The notes under the pieces are model-generated. The model ran no database searches. It worked only from the letters and a program-made list of their open reading frames with translations, and was not told the DNA's origin. 64,000 nucleotides of DNA from Streptomyces sp. NRRL B-24484. Its GTDB lineage: Bacteria > Actinomycetota > Actinomycetes > Streptomycetales > Streptomycetaceae. The DNA is taken from contig NZ_JOAI01000024.1 in NCBI RefSeq assembly GCF_000717715.1, positions 1 through 64,000 on the forward strand, in the 5' to 3' direction. The translations under genes were made by a program, and so were the position numbers. Positions 23,384 to 31,852 of the stretch are shown here, in pieces (position 1 is the first letter of the stretch; each line of letters starts with the position of its first letter).

Positions 23384-25410
23384 GCGCCGCGACCCGCGCC
23401 GACCTGCTGGCCCTGGACGCGGAGACGCTGGCCGCCCTCGCCAACCGCGGCCTGGTCAAGCGCGCCGCCCGGGAGGTCGACGCCGGGGACGGTCCGGTGC
23501 CCGCGCTCGACCCCGACGGCACGCTCCGCGGCACCTGCCCCGACGGCAGCACCGTCGCCCTGCCGCCGGGCACCGGGCTGGACGGTGGCAGCTGCACCTG
23601 CGGTGCACCCGGCGTGTGCCGCCACCGGATCGCCCTCGTCCTCGCCCACCAGCGCGCCGCCGCGGACGTCCCCGACAACTCCCCCGGGCCCGGCGCCCCC
23701 GAGAGCTCCGAGGAGCCCGGAACCCCCGCCTGGTCCCCCGGTGCGCTCGACGACGAGGCGCTGACCGCCGCCGTCGGGGCCCGCGCCGTGGCCGCCGCCC
23801 GCCGGACGCTGGAACGCGGCTACAGCGCCCGGCTGCACCACGCACGCCCGGACGACCCGCAGCCCGTCGCCGAACTCGCCGCCTGCACCGTCCGGTTCCC
23901 CGTCCCCGGCGAGCTGGGCTTCGCGGTCACCGACGCCGCGCAGGACCGCCGCGGCGAGATGATCGCCCTCGCGGTCTGGGCCTTCCGCGCCGCCGACGGC
24001 CGACCGGCCGTCACCCTCGGCGGCCGCTCCGGGCCCGACCCGGACACCCCGCCGGCCCTGGACCCGGCGCAGCGCACCGCGTTGGACACCGCGCTCGGCC
24101 TCGCCGGCGAGCTGCTGCTCGACGGCGCCGGGCACGCCGGGCCGGTCCTCACCGCCGCCTTCCACCGGATCCGTGACGAGCTCGCCGCCCGGTCCCTGCA
24201 CTGGCCGGCCGGCGTGCTCGCCGACCTGATCGGCCAGCTCGACGCGTACGCGGCCCGGGCCGCCGAGCACCGCCCCGAGGAGACGGCCCTGCTCCTGGCC
24301 GAACTGCACGCCCGCCACCGCGCCGCCGCGCACCCCGGCACGGCGCCGGCCGAGGTGCTGGGCGTGCGCGAGGCCGCCGAGACGCCGCTGCGCCGGGTCC
24401 GCCTCACCGCGTTGGGCTGCCGGGTGCGCGGCACCGCGACGGCCCGCACCGCCGAGGTGTACCTCGCCCACCCGGCCGCCGGAACGGTCGTGGTGCTGCG
24501 CCGCAGCTGGGACGTGCCCGCCGACGGCCGCCCACCCACGGGGCACGCGCTGGGTGCCCGCCGGATCGCCGGCCACCGCCTGGACGCCCTCGCCGCCGGC
24601 AACGTGGTCAGCGAGAGTGCCGTCCGCAGTGCAGCCCGCGAACTCGGGCTCGGCCGCGGGCGGATCGCCGCCACCACCGTCTCCCCGGTCGGCGCCTCGT
24701 GGACGGACCTGCCCTCGCCGCTGCTGCTCACCGACCTGGACGCCCGGCTGCGCAGCCTGGCGGGGCGTCCGCCGCGGCTGGTCCGGCCGCGGATCGTCGC
24801 CGAGTCCGTGCACGTGGTGGGGCTCTCCGCCGTCGAGGACGTCCGCTACGACGCGGCCGAGCAGCGCCTGGCGGCCACCGTCCGGGACGCCGCCGGCAAC
24901 CCGGCCACCCTCGCCGCCACCTACGACCCGGCCTGCCCCGGCGCACTGGACGCGCTCGCCGCGGTGCTCGCCTCGGACACCGTCACCCACGTCAGCGCCG
25001 CCGTCGCACGCCTGGGCGGCCGTACCGTGCTGGAGCCCGTCGCGCTGCTCGCGGGCGGCACCGTGGTCGTCCCCGACCTGGCGCCCGGCGGCGGCTCCGG
25101 CGCCCTCGCCCCCGCCGCGGCGCCGCCGGCCGACCCGCTCGCCGCCGCCCTCGCCGAGGCACTCGCCGCGCTGGCCGACACCGCCCACCGCGGACTGCGC
25201 CACCCGGACCGCACGGCCCTGACCCGCCTGGAGCGCACCGCCGACCGGCTGGGCCGCGCGGGCCTGGCCACCACCGCCGAACTGCTGCGCACCCTCGCCC
25301 ACGCCCTGCGCGACGGCGACCCGGAGGCCGCCGTCCGCAGCTGGGTGGACGCGGCCGTCCGGGTCGCCGTCGCGACCGAGGCGCACCGGGAGGCCGTCCG
25401 CCGCGACTGA
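23380..25410 (+). CDS. SWIM zinc-finger protein (YehQ-like)
   Basis: 676 residues, GTG start overlapping the VWA stop (GTGA). A SWIM zinc-binding motif C-x-C-x(n)-C-x-H lies at about residues 71-81 (CTCGAPGVCRH); SWIM domains mediate DNA or protein contacts. The remainder is Ala-rich, with a Pro-rich spacer near 95-120 and mostly helical and beta segments with no recognised catalytic motif. It is the last gene of the operon, matching the position of yehQ in E. coli. With the WGR protein this gives two putative nucleic-acid-binding partners for one MoxR-VWA ATPase pair. Confidence 0.85.
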   Translation: MSAATRADLLALDAETLAALANRGLVKRAAREVDAGDGPVPALDPDGTLRGTCPDGSTVALPPGTGLDGGSCTCGAPGVCRHRIALVLAHQRAAADVPDNSPGPGAPESSEEPGTPAWSPGALDDEALTAAVGARAVAAARRTLERGYSARLHHARPDDPQPVAELAACTVRFPVPGELGFAVTDAAQDRRGEMIALAVWAFRAADGRPAVTLGGRSGPDPDTPPALDPAQRTALDTALGLAGELLLDGAGHAGPVLTAAFHRIRDELAARSLHWPAGVLADLIGQLDAYAARAAEHRPEETALLLAELHARHRAAAHPGTAPAEVLGVREAAETPLRRVRLTALGCRVRGTATARTAEVYLAHPAAGTVVVLRRSWDVPADGRPPTGHALGARRIAGHRLDALAAGNVVSESAVRSAARELGLGRGRIAATTVSPVGASWTDLPSPLLLTDLDARLRSLAGRPPRLVRPRIVAESVHVVGLSAVEDVRYDAAEQRLAATVRDAAGNPATLAATYDPACPGALDALAAVLASDTVTHVSAAVARLGGRTVLEPVALLAGGTVVVPDLAPGGGSGALAPAAAPPADPLAAALAEALAALADTAHRGLRHPDRTALTRLERTADRLGRAGLATTAELLRTLAHALRDGDPEAAVRSWVDAAVRVAVATEAHREAVRRD

Positions 25411-25469
25411 CGACCCGAAACGACCCCGGACGAGGGCCGACGCCTCCCGAGTGTGCTTGCAGGCGACTC

Positions 25470-26681
25470 CTAGCGATGCTCCCCGGTCAGCCGGCGGGCT
25501 GCGGTCAGTGCGCCGTCGGTGCGGATCCGGTCGGCCAGGGTGCGGGCGGCCCGGACGGTCCGGGGTTCGAGGGCGCTTCGCAGCGCCGTGGTGAGGGAGT
25601 CGACCGTCGGGTTGCTGCCCGGGTGGGCGCAGCCGATGCCGAGCCGGTCGACGCGGTGGGCGAAGTAGAACTGGTCGAACATCTGCGGGACGAGGACCTG
25701 GGGCGTCCCCGCCATGGTGGCGGTGGTGGTGGTGCCGGCTCCTCCGTGGTGCACGATCGCGGCGGCGCGCGGGAACAGGGCCTGCTGGTTCACCTCGCCG
25801 ATCACCAGGCAGTCGGGCGCGGCCTCGTCGAGCGAGAGGTCGGCCCAGCCGCGGGCGAGGACGGCGCGGCGGCCGACGGCGCGGGCGGCGGCGATCATCG
25901 TCCGGGCGATGCCCTCGGGGACTCGTACGCTGCCGAATCCGAAGTGGATCGGCGGCTCGCCGGCGTCGAGGAACGCTTCGAGTTCGGGCGGGAGCGGGCG
26001 GCGGTCCGTCAGCGTCCAGGCGCCGGTCTGGACGACGTCGAGCTCCGACGGGCCGGGCCACGGTGCCAGGACGGGATCGGCGGCGAGCCAGGGGGTGTCG
26101 GTGAAGATGTGGCGCCTGACGTCACCGGCCGGGGCGAGCCCGACGGCGGCGCGCTGCGCGTCGAGGGCCGCGCCCCACATGCCGTTCCAGCGTTGGGCGT
26201 CCTGGGCCCACAGGGTCCGGTTGTCGGTCGTGCCGTCCGTCGGCTTGTCGCCCAGCAGTCCGAAGACGGGCGGAGCGTGGTGCGGCGAGGGCAGTGTCAT
26301 GGGCGCGAAGGCCGCGTACACGTAGCCGGCGCCGCGCTGCTCGGCCACCGAGCGGGCCGCGACCGCGAGGGCGCCGCCCGCCACGACGACGTCGCACCCC
26401 TCGGCGGCCGCGCCCACGACCGCGAACTGCTCGGCGACCGTGCCCTCGATCATCCGTCGTCGCTGCTCGGGCGTGGGCACCGTCCCGGTCGGCCGCTTCG
26501 CCGTGCTGTGCAGTTCCGGGCCGACCGGAACGTAGGTGACCCCGAGTGACTCCGCCCACTCCTGGAAGTCGGGCGGTGCGACCACCACGGCTTCCTGTCC
26601 CAGTTCCTGCAGGTGCAGGGCCAGGGCGATCACCGGCTGGACCTCGCCCCGCGAGCCGATCGTGGACAACAGCACCCTCAT
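25470..26681 (-). CDS. GT1-family glycosyltransferase (macrolide/glycopeptide Gtf-like)
   Basis: 403 residues from the ATG at 26681, which has a GGGGAG site; the frame runs on to 26756 without homology. The N-terminus [20 protein letters not shown] is the donor/acceptor entry of GtfB-type glycosyltransferases. The C-terminal nucleotide-sugar motif is [20 protein letters not shown] followed by [16 protein letters not shown]. These GT-B enzymes transfer sugars from NDP-sugars to small molecules such as macrolides, or to lipids. No aglycone pathway is adjacent, so it could be a stand-alone detoxifying enzyme. Cytoplasmic. Confidence 0.9.
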   Translation of the reverse strand: MRVLLSTIGSRGEVQPVIALALHLQELGQEAVVVAPPDFQEWAESLGVTYVPVGPELHSTAKRPTGTVPTPEQRRRMIEGTVAEQFAVVGAAAEGCDVVVAGGALAVAARSVAEQRGAGYVYAAFAPMTLPSPHHAPPVFGLLGDKPTDGTTDNRTLWAQDAQRWNGMWGAALDAQRAAVGLAPAGDVRRHIFTDTPWLAADPVLAPWPGPSELDVVQTGAWTLTDRRPLPPELEAFLDAGEPPIHFGFGSVRVPEGIARTMIAAARAVGRRAVLARGWADLSLDEAAPDCLVIGEVNQQALFPRAAAIVHHGGAGTTTTATMAGTPQVLVPQMFDQFYFAHRVDRLGIGCAHPGSNPTVDSLTTALRSALEPRTVRAARTLADRIRTDGALTAARRLTGEHR

Positions 26682-27006
26682 GTTCGCTCCCCGTTCTACC
26701 GCCGCGTCCCGTCGCGCGGACGGCCATGATCGCCCGGAAAGGGGGCCTTGCGGCAAGATCCCCCTTGCGATATACGGTGGAACGGGAGATGGAGCCGTGC
26801 TTTCCCGTGGTGCGGCCTCCCAGGTGCGGACGGCGTTCCGGGCCGTCCCGCCCGCCGGATCCCGCCCGCGGGGTCACCGGACGGACGCGTTCGCAGAGCG
26901 AGACGGATCGCCGGCACGGATGCCGCCACCGGTAGCTTTCCCCTGCCGATACCGACCGGCGGCGAGCAGTCCTCCCGCTCCCGCACGTTCCCCGAGGGGG
27001 ATGCCC

Positions 27007-27288
27007 ATGTTCAGCGTCAACGAGTACTTCGACGGCTCGGTCAAGTCGATCGCCTTCGCCCGGGAGAAGGGGCGGGCGACCGTCGGCGTCATGGCCGCCG
27101 GCGACTACCGGTTCACCACGGCCGCCCCGGAGACCATGCACGTGATCAGCGGCGCGCTGACCGTCAAGCTGCCCGGCGCCGACGGCTGGGAGGTCTTCGC
27201 CGCCGGCACCCGTTTCGAGGTCCCGGGCGACAGCGCCTTCCACCTCAAGGTCGAGGGCGACACCGCCTACCTCTGCGAGTACCACTGA
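27007..27288 (+). CDS. ppnP: Pyrimidine/purine nucleoside phosphorylase PpnP
   Basis: 93 residues, [20 protein letters not shown] ... [20 protein letters not shown] ... [20 protein letters not shown]. This matches E. coli PpnP (YaiE, formerly DUF1255, 94 residues), a small cupin that splits nucleosides to ribose-1-phosphate and free base. Of two possible ATGs (27001 and 27007), the second has the GAGGGGG ribosome site at 26994-27000 at proper spacing, so it is preferred. Single gene with a hairpin terminator at 27336. Confidence 0.92.
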   Translation: MFSVNEYFDGSVKSIAFAREKGRATVGVMAAGDYRFTTAAPETMHVISGALTVKLPGADGWEVFAAGTRFEVPGDSAFHLKVEGDTAYLCEYH

Positions 27289-27335
27289 CCGCACCGGGCG
27301 CATCCGCGCCGGCCGGGGCGGCGGGGCCGCTCCAG

Positions 27336-27369
27336 GGTGCCGGTGCGGGTCCGGCGGCGCTCCGGCACC
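27336..27369. terminator. Possible bidirectional terminator
   Basis: Perfect 8-bp stem GGTGCCGG / CCGGCACC with an 18-base G+C-rich loop, between convergent ppnP and the membrane-protein gene ending at 27403. Confidence 0.5.
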
Positions 27370-27402
27370 CCACCGGCCCGAACGCCCGTGGCAGGCACGG
27401 CT

Positions 27403-27765
27403 TCACCGATCGACGCAGCGGTACGACCCGTCGTCCTCGTGGGTGATGTACATCCCGCACGGCAGCATCGGGGACAGCGCCGCCACCCGCACCCCGACGC
27501 CGGCGAGCACCAGGGCACCCAGCGCGCCGACCGCGGCCAGCCGCCATCGCGAGCCCCGCAGCACCGCCGCCACCGCGCCCAGCGCTGCGAGCGCGCTCAG
27601 CACCAGGGTGCCCAACGCGAAGAAGCTCCGGTTCTCCCGGATCCCGACGCTCAGCTCGGGTGGGCCCTCGACCTCGACGGTCCACGCGAGACTCACCACC
27701 AACAGCACCGCTGCCAAGGGCAGCAGACACCCCGCCAGACATCCTCCGGCACGACCGTTCCTCAT
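27403..27765 (-). CDS. Small integral membrane protein
   Basis: 120 residues from the ATG at 27765 (MRNGRAGGCLAGCLLPLAAV). Three hydrophobic segments at about residues 8-30, 42-62 and 68-90 suggest three membrane helices. The C-terminal tail has two Cys residues (LPCGMYITHEDDGSYRC) that could form an extracytoplasmic disulfide. No family recognised. Confidence 0.6.
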   Translation of the reverse strand: MRNGRAGGCLAGCLLPLAAVLLVVSLAWTVEVEGPPELSVGIRENRSFFALGTLVLSALAALGAVAAVLRGSRWRLAAVGALGALVLAGVGVRVAALSPMLPCGMYITHEDDGSYRCVDR

Positions 27766-27847
27766 GATCCGGCAGGACGCACGGCACACGGGAGCGGTTC
27801 CGCCCTCCGCCGATCGTCTTCGCGGCGCCCGCTGAAGGGTCGGGCGG

Positions 27848-28423
27848 TCAGGGTGCGGAGCCGGGCCGGTCGGCCGGCAGCGCGGGCGGCGGCATGGTGG
27901 GCGGGTACGGCGGCGGCACGAAGGTGCCGCCCGGGCCCGGCCGGGGCGCGCGGGTGGCGATCGCGACGACCGCCACGGCGACGGCCACGACGAGCGCGAG
28001 GTACGGCTGCAGCACGATGAACATCGTGTCGAACGGCAGGTCGAGGAAGCCGTTCAAGCGGCGGTTGGTCAGCTGGACGAAGAGATCCTGGCCGGAGGCG
28101 GAGAGCGTCGTCACCAGGAGGAGCACCGCCGCGGCGGGCCGTACCCAGGTCACTCCCCTGAACGCCAGGACGGCGAGCACCGACGTCGACACCAGGGTGA
28201 CCGCGAGCGGTGTGAAGTAGCCGGCCACCGCCAGGGCGGGCAGTTCGGCGTTCCTGTCGGCCATTCTGATCAGATAGGCGAAGTTGCCCTGCACGATGCT
28301 GATGACCGTGGCGATCGCGAAGATCGCCACGTACACCAGCAGCAGCGCACCGATCGCTGTCAGCCCTCCCCCGCCCGCCTTCCGCGGACCGTTCCCCGCG
28401 AGCACGTCCCCGCCGTACGCCAT
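27848..28423 (-). CDS. Four-helix membrane protein, hypothetical
   Basis: 191 residues from the ATG at 28423, which has a GAGGGG site. Hydrophobic helices at about residues 20-45, 63-88, 92-112 and 135-160. The C-terminal 30 residues are Pro-rich and probably cytoplasmic (GGTFVPPPYPPTMPPPALPA). No enzyme motif is visible. Similar small multi-helix proteins with Pro-rich tails are common in streptomycetes. It is not clearly in an operon with the gene at 27403, since 82 bases separate them. Confidence 0.65.
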   Translation of the reverse strand: MAYGGDVLAGNGPRKAGGGGLTAIGALLLVYVAIFAIATVISIVQGNFAYLIRMADRNAELPALAVAGYFTPLAVTLVSTSVLAVLAFRGVTWVRPAAAVLLLVTTLSASGQDLFVQLTNRRLNGFLDLPFDTMFIVLQPYLALVVAVAVAVVAIATRAPRPGPGGTFVPPPYPPTMPPPALPADRPGSAP

Positions 28424-28565
28424 GAGCCCCACCCCTCGTCGACGTTCCCGGCGAGAGCGTAGCGCCCGACGCCGACGGCCGGGACGGGTCCGCCTCCGCC
28501 CGTTCCTCGGGGATCGTCGCCGATGCCCGGGACGGCGCCCGCTCTCCGGGGGCACGATCCGACGG

Positions 28566-28779
28566 ACGGAGGGCGACGGAGGACGTTCCTCGATCTGGCG
28601 CAACCGCGACTTCCTGCTGCTGTGGGGAGGTCTGGCGGGTGGCGGACTCGCCGCCCTCCCCGGCGTCCGCACCGCCTTGTGGCTCGCGGTCGCCGGTGGC
28701 TGCTGCGCGGGTCTGTGGCTGTCCCTGTCCCCCTTGCGCGGGATGTGTGACATCCCGCTCGCGCGGCCCGGCCCGGTCG
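28566..28779 (+). pseudogene. MFS transporter remnant (N- and C-terminal ends fused)
   Basis: The plus strand reads SSIWRNRDFLLLWGGLAGGG, the typical N-terminus of a major-facilitator drug exporter. It passes directly into GVRTALWLAVAGGCCAGLWL-SLSPLRGM, the typical last helix and tail of the same family. About 350 intervening residues are missing, so this looks like an internal deletion of an MFS gene. No start codon with a ribosome site was found. Confidence 0.6.
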
Positions 28780-28812
28780 CCGCGGCCGGCACCGCGCAGT
28801 CCGGCCGGAGTC

Positions 28813-29145
28813 TCACCGGGTGCGAGGGCCCTCCGGCTCCGCTCCCGGGCCGCCGCGTCGCCGGTCCCGCCGTGACCCCGCGGTGGCGGCGCGGATCGCC
28901 GCTGCGGCCCCGGCCCCGAACCAGCAGACCTCGAACGCCGCCCGGGCCGGCCCGTGCAGGGGGTGGTCCGCCGTCGGGGCCGCGAACTGACCCCACAGCA
29001 CGGCGAGTCCGGTGACTGCCGCCACGGTGCCGGCCAGCCGGAGGGAGCGCCGACCCGGCCGGCGCCACGCCCAGCAGCCGGCCGCCGCGTAGACGGCCAG
29101 TTCCGCGCCGAACGCCGCCGCCTCGACCGCCGTCACCCCGCTCAC
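28813..29145 (-). CDS. YrdB-family (DUF2568) membrane protein
   Basis: 110 residues from a GTG at 29145 that overlaps the upstream gene's stop by four bases (GTGA); a GTG four codons earlier is possible. The sequence VEAAAFGAELAVYAAAGCWA, a second helix near residue 40, and GQFAAPTADHPLHGPARAAF-EVCWFGAGAAA match the small YrdB/DUF2568 family, with three or four membrane helices. The Arg/Gly-rich tail is cytoplasmic. Translationally coupled to the gene at 29142 and probably under the same MarR regulator. Confidence 0.75.
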   Translation of the reverse strand: MSGVTAVEAAAFGAELAVYAAAGCWAWRRPGRRSLRLAGTVAAVTGLAVLWGQFAAPTADHPLHGPARAAFEVCWFGAGAAAAIRAATAGSRRDRRRGGPGAEPEGPRTR

Positions 29146-29492
29146 CGGGCCACCCACCAGGCGGAGACCAGGTGCAGCACGGCGAACGCGCCGGCCCCGA
29201 ACCCCATGCCGAGGTTCCGCTGCCGGAAGCCGATCGCCGAGTCCCCGACCTGTGCCAGGCCCGACACCAGCAGCATCGGCCCGGCCACGGCCGCACTGCC
29301 CACCGCCACGGCGACCGCCGTCGCGATCCCCAGCGGCACCGCCCGCGCGGCGTAGGCGCGGGCGTAGACGTGCGTCCCGGCCGTGACCGGCTCGCCCGCG
29401 GGAAGCCCCAGTCCGGGGCGGAGCACCCCGGCCACGCTCGATCCCGCGCTCACCAGCGCGGCCAGCGCGTTGACCGCCGACAGACCGCCCAT
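29142..29492 (-). CDS. Small membrane protein (DUF4267-like)
   Basis: 116 residues with three to four hydrophobic helices (about 4-22, 48-75, 92-113) and the loop GTHVYARAYAARAVPLGIAT, resembling DUF4267-type membrane proteins. The ATG has a GGGGGAGA site. It is divergent from a MarR regulator, with a candidate operator between them, so it is probably the regulator's target. It overlaps the YrdB gene. Confidence 0.7.
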   Translation of the reverse strand: MGGLSAVNALAALVSAGSSVAGVLRPGLGLPAGEPVTAGTHVYARAYAARAVPLGIATAVAVAVGSAAVAGPMLLVSGLAQVGDSAIGFRQRNLGMGFGAGAFAVLHLVSAWWVAR

Positions 29493-29507
29493 TCCGTCTC
29501 CCCCTAA

Positions 29508-29528
29508 ATCATTCGAGCTTTGAACGAT
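29508..29528. promoter_or_regulatory. Candidate MarR operator
   Basis: ATCATTC-N7-GAACGAT is an imperfect inverted repeat (6 of 7 pairs) in an A/T-rich island between the divergent marR and membrane-protein genes. It is centred 34 bases before the marR ATG. MarR proteins typically bind 16-20 bp palindromes here and autoregulate. Confidence 0.55.
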
Positions 29529-29551
29529 ATGAGGACGGTACCATTCTCGTC

Positions 29552-29998
29552 ATGAGCGATGTCAAGGGAGCGGCGGCACTGCGCGCCACGATCGTCTTCA
29601 ACCTGGGCACCCTCGGCGCCCTGGCGGCCGACCGCTTCGCCGGCCGGGTCGACGCGCTCGGGCTCAAGCCCAAGCACGCGGGGCTGCTGGCCGCGCTCGA
29701 CGCCGGATCGGCGGCCTCCCAGCAGGAGTTGGCCACCCGTCTCGGCGTGGCCCCCAGCCTGATCGTGGCGCTCGCCGACCAGCTCCAGGAGCTCGGTGCG
29801 GTCGAACGGGTCCGCGACCCGGAGGACCGCCGCCGCCAGGTCCTCACACTGACCGCGGAGGGCCGGCAGCTGCTCGCCCGCTGCGCGGAGGCCGCCGAGG
29901 CCGCGGACACCGAACTGACCGCGGGGCTCACGGCATCGCAGCGCACCGCCCTCACCCGCGGCCTGCGCACGCTCGGCGAACAGCACGTCCCGCACTGA
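29552..29998 (+). CDS. MarR-family transcriptional regulator
   Basis: 148 residues. The winged helix is clear: PKHAGLLAALDAGSAASQQE, LATRLGVAPSLIVALADQLQ (recognition helix), then the wing ELGAVERVRDPEDRRRQVLT. No ribosome site precedes the ATG, and TACCAT (29539-29544) lies seven bases upstream as a -10 box, so the mRNA is probably leaderless. It is divergent from two coupled small membrane-protein genes. Ligand unknown. Confidence 0.92.
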   Translation: MSDVKGAAALRATIVFNLGTLGALAADRFAGRVDALGLKPKHAGLLAALDAGSAASQQELATRLGVAPSLIVALADQLQELGAVERVRDPEDRRRQVLTLTAEGRQLLARCAEAAEAADTELTAGLTASQRTALTRGLRTLGEQHVPH

Positions 29999-30112
29999 CG
30001 CCACAGGCGAGGACCTGGCACGTCCGACCGGAGTTCGAAATTCCGTGCGGGGCCGAATCATCCGGACTACGGTGTGGGCCGATCGGGGCCGACCGGCCCC
30101 CGGTAGAGAGCG

Positions 30113-31759
30113 ATGCCGTACGTGCATTCTTCTTCCACGCGTCGTTTCGGACGTTCGACGGCGGTCTCGGCGGCCGTCGGTGTGGTGCTGGTCGCGGTGG
30201 GCTCGGCGCAGCCCGCCTCGGCGCAGCCCGCGGGCAAGGACCGCCCCTCCGTCGGTTCCCCCGCCACCTCCCCCGCGAGCTCGTGCGCGGGCGGCACGGT
30301 GCTGGGTGACACGTCGGTGACCTTCCGCGCCAGGCTGGACAGTCCGTCAGGGCGTGCGCTGGGCGCCGAGTTCCGGCTCACCCGGGCCGACGGCACCGTG
30401 GTGACGGCCGTGGGTCCGGGGCAGCTGACCGTGGCATCGGGCCAGGAGGCGGTGGTGCAGGTGCCCGCCGCGTCCTTCGAGGGCGCCGCCGCCGGGCGGA
30501 TCACCGACTTCGTGTGGCAGTTCCGGGCCGACGCGGACGGCCGGAAGAGCCAGTGGTCGCCGGCCTGCCGGTTCTCCTTCGACCCGACCCGGCAGGGTGC
30601 CCCGGTGGTGCCGGAGCCGAGCGGCGCGGTGATCGGCAAGCCGGTCACCGTGACCGTGGCACCTCCCGCCGACGGTTCGGTGCCGGCCGGCTACCGGTAC
30701 CAGTTGAACGTCGGCGCCCCGGTGGAGGTCGCGGCGGTCGCCGGCCGTGCGGTGATCACGCTGACGCCCGGTACGGCCGTCAACTCGCTGACGGTGACGA
30801 GCGTGTCGCCCGGCGGCAACCCGGGCGGCTCGACGCAGCTCTTCTTCTCCGCCGCGGCGCCGCCGCCGAACCTGACCACGGCCGACCTGACCGGTGACGG
30901 CGTGCCCGACCTGGTGACGGTCGGCGGCCGCAACGGGCTGCCCTCGGGCATCTGGCTGGCACCGGGCACCGGTGACGGGCACGTCGGCCCTGCGGTGAAC
31001 ATCGGTGCGGCCGGCCCGGGTTACAACACCGAGGCCACCCCCGCCGACTACGACGGCACGGTGGCGCTGGCCGGCCGGTTCACCGCCGGCTCCTTCCAGG
31101 ACGTCCTGTTCTACCACCCGGCCGGGATCCGGGCCGGCCACCTGGGGGTCCGCGGCGGCGACGGCAGCGGCGGCGCGCTGCTCGCGGGCGGCCCGAACGG
31201 CGACCTCACCGACTGGTCCGGCAACCACCCCTCGCAGGTCGCGGAGGCCGGGACGGTCTCCGGCCGTGCCACCGGGTTCCCGGACCTGCTGGGCATCGCG
31301 CCGGACGGTTCCGGAGGCACCGCGCTCACGCTGTATCCGGCGGGCTGGACGACCGGTACGTTCGACATGCCGGTGGCGCTGAACGTCCGCACGCCGGACG
31401 GCGGCACCGACTGGAACGACTGGACGATCGCCTCCACCGAGGTCGCCGCCCCGGGCGGTGGCACCGGTACCGCGCTGTTCCTGTGGAAGAGGTCCACCGG
31501 CGAGCTGGACCTGTGGAAGGACCTGGCCGCCGACCCGAACACCGGCGCCCTGACCTACCGGTCCTTCCCGGTGGCCACCGGCTGGAACACCGGTGCGGAC
31601 GTCGAGCTCCGGGCGGCGGACATCGACTCGGACGGCGACCCGGACCTGTGGACCGTCGGCACGGGCGGCCAGGTCACCGCCAACCTGTTCGGCGACCCGT
31701 CCGCCACCGGGACGGCGGGCCCGACCCTGGTGCCGGACTCCCTCTCCGCCGCCGGCTGA
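30113..31759 (+). CDS. Secreted protein with FG-GAP/VCBS-like repeats
   Basis: 548 residues. Residues 1-40 are a signal peptide ending in ASAQPA. After a Ser/Pro linker comes a two-domain Ig-like region (about 55-260), then repeats of FG-GAP/VCBS type with Asp-rich calcium loops such as ADLTGDGVPDLVTVG and AADIDSDGDPDLWTVGTG. These usually form an extracellular beta-propeller. No catalytic domain is visible, so it is probably an adhesion or cell-surface protein. Similar modules end many secreted Streptomyces hydrolases. A hairpin terminator follows. Confidence 0.75.
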   Translation: MPYVHSSSTRRFGRSTAVSAAVGVVLVAVGSAQPASAQPAGKDRPSVGSPATSPASSCAGGTVLGDTSVTFRARLDSPSGRALGAEFRLTRADGTVVTAVGPGQLTVASGQEAVVQVPAASFEGAAAGRITDFVWQFRADADGRKSQWSPACRFSFDPTRQGAPVVPEPSGAVIGKPVTVTVAPPADGSVPAGYRYQLNVGAPVEVAAVAGRAVITLTPGTAVNSLTVTSVSPGGNPGGSTQLFFSAAAPPPNLTTADLTGDGVPDLVTVGGRNGLPSGIWLAPGTGDGHVGPAVNIGAAGPGYNTEATPADYDGTVALAGRFTAGSFQDVLFYHPAGIRAGHLGVRGGDGSGGALLAGGPNGDLTDWSGNHPSQVAEAGTVSGRATGFPDLLGIAPDGSGGTALTLYPAGWTTGTFDMPVALNVRTPDGGTDWNDWTIASTEVAAPGGGTGTALFLWKRSTGELDLWKDLAADPNTGALTYRSFPVATGWNTGADVELRAADIDSDGDPDLWTVGTGGQVTANLFGDPSATGTAGPTLVPDSLSAAG

Positions 31760-31815
31760 TCCCGGCGCACCGGTCCGGCCCGCACCCGAACGCCCGGGGG
31801 CGGGCCGGCCGTGTT

Positions 31816-31845
31816 CCGGTCACCCGCTGCCGGGCGGGTGACCGG
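31816..31845. terminator. Bidirectional hairpin terminator
   Basis: Perfect 12-bp stem CCGGTCACCCGC / GCGGGTGACCGG with a 6-base loop, between the convergent genes ending at 31759 and 31853. Confidence 0.8.
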
Positions 31846-31852
31846 TCGGTGT

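Noticed and set aside
28284..29015. 243-codon plus-strand ORF
   Set aside because: Only its middle part (28566-28779) resembles a protein (MFS remnant); the rest is antisense to or between minus-strand membrane genes.
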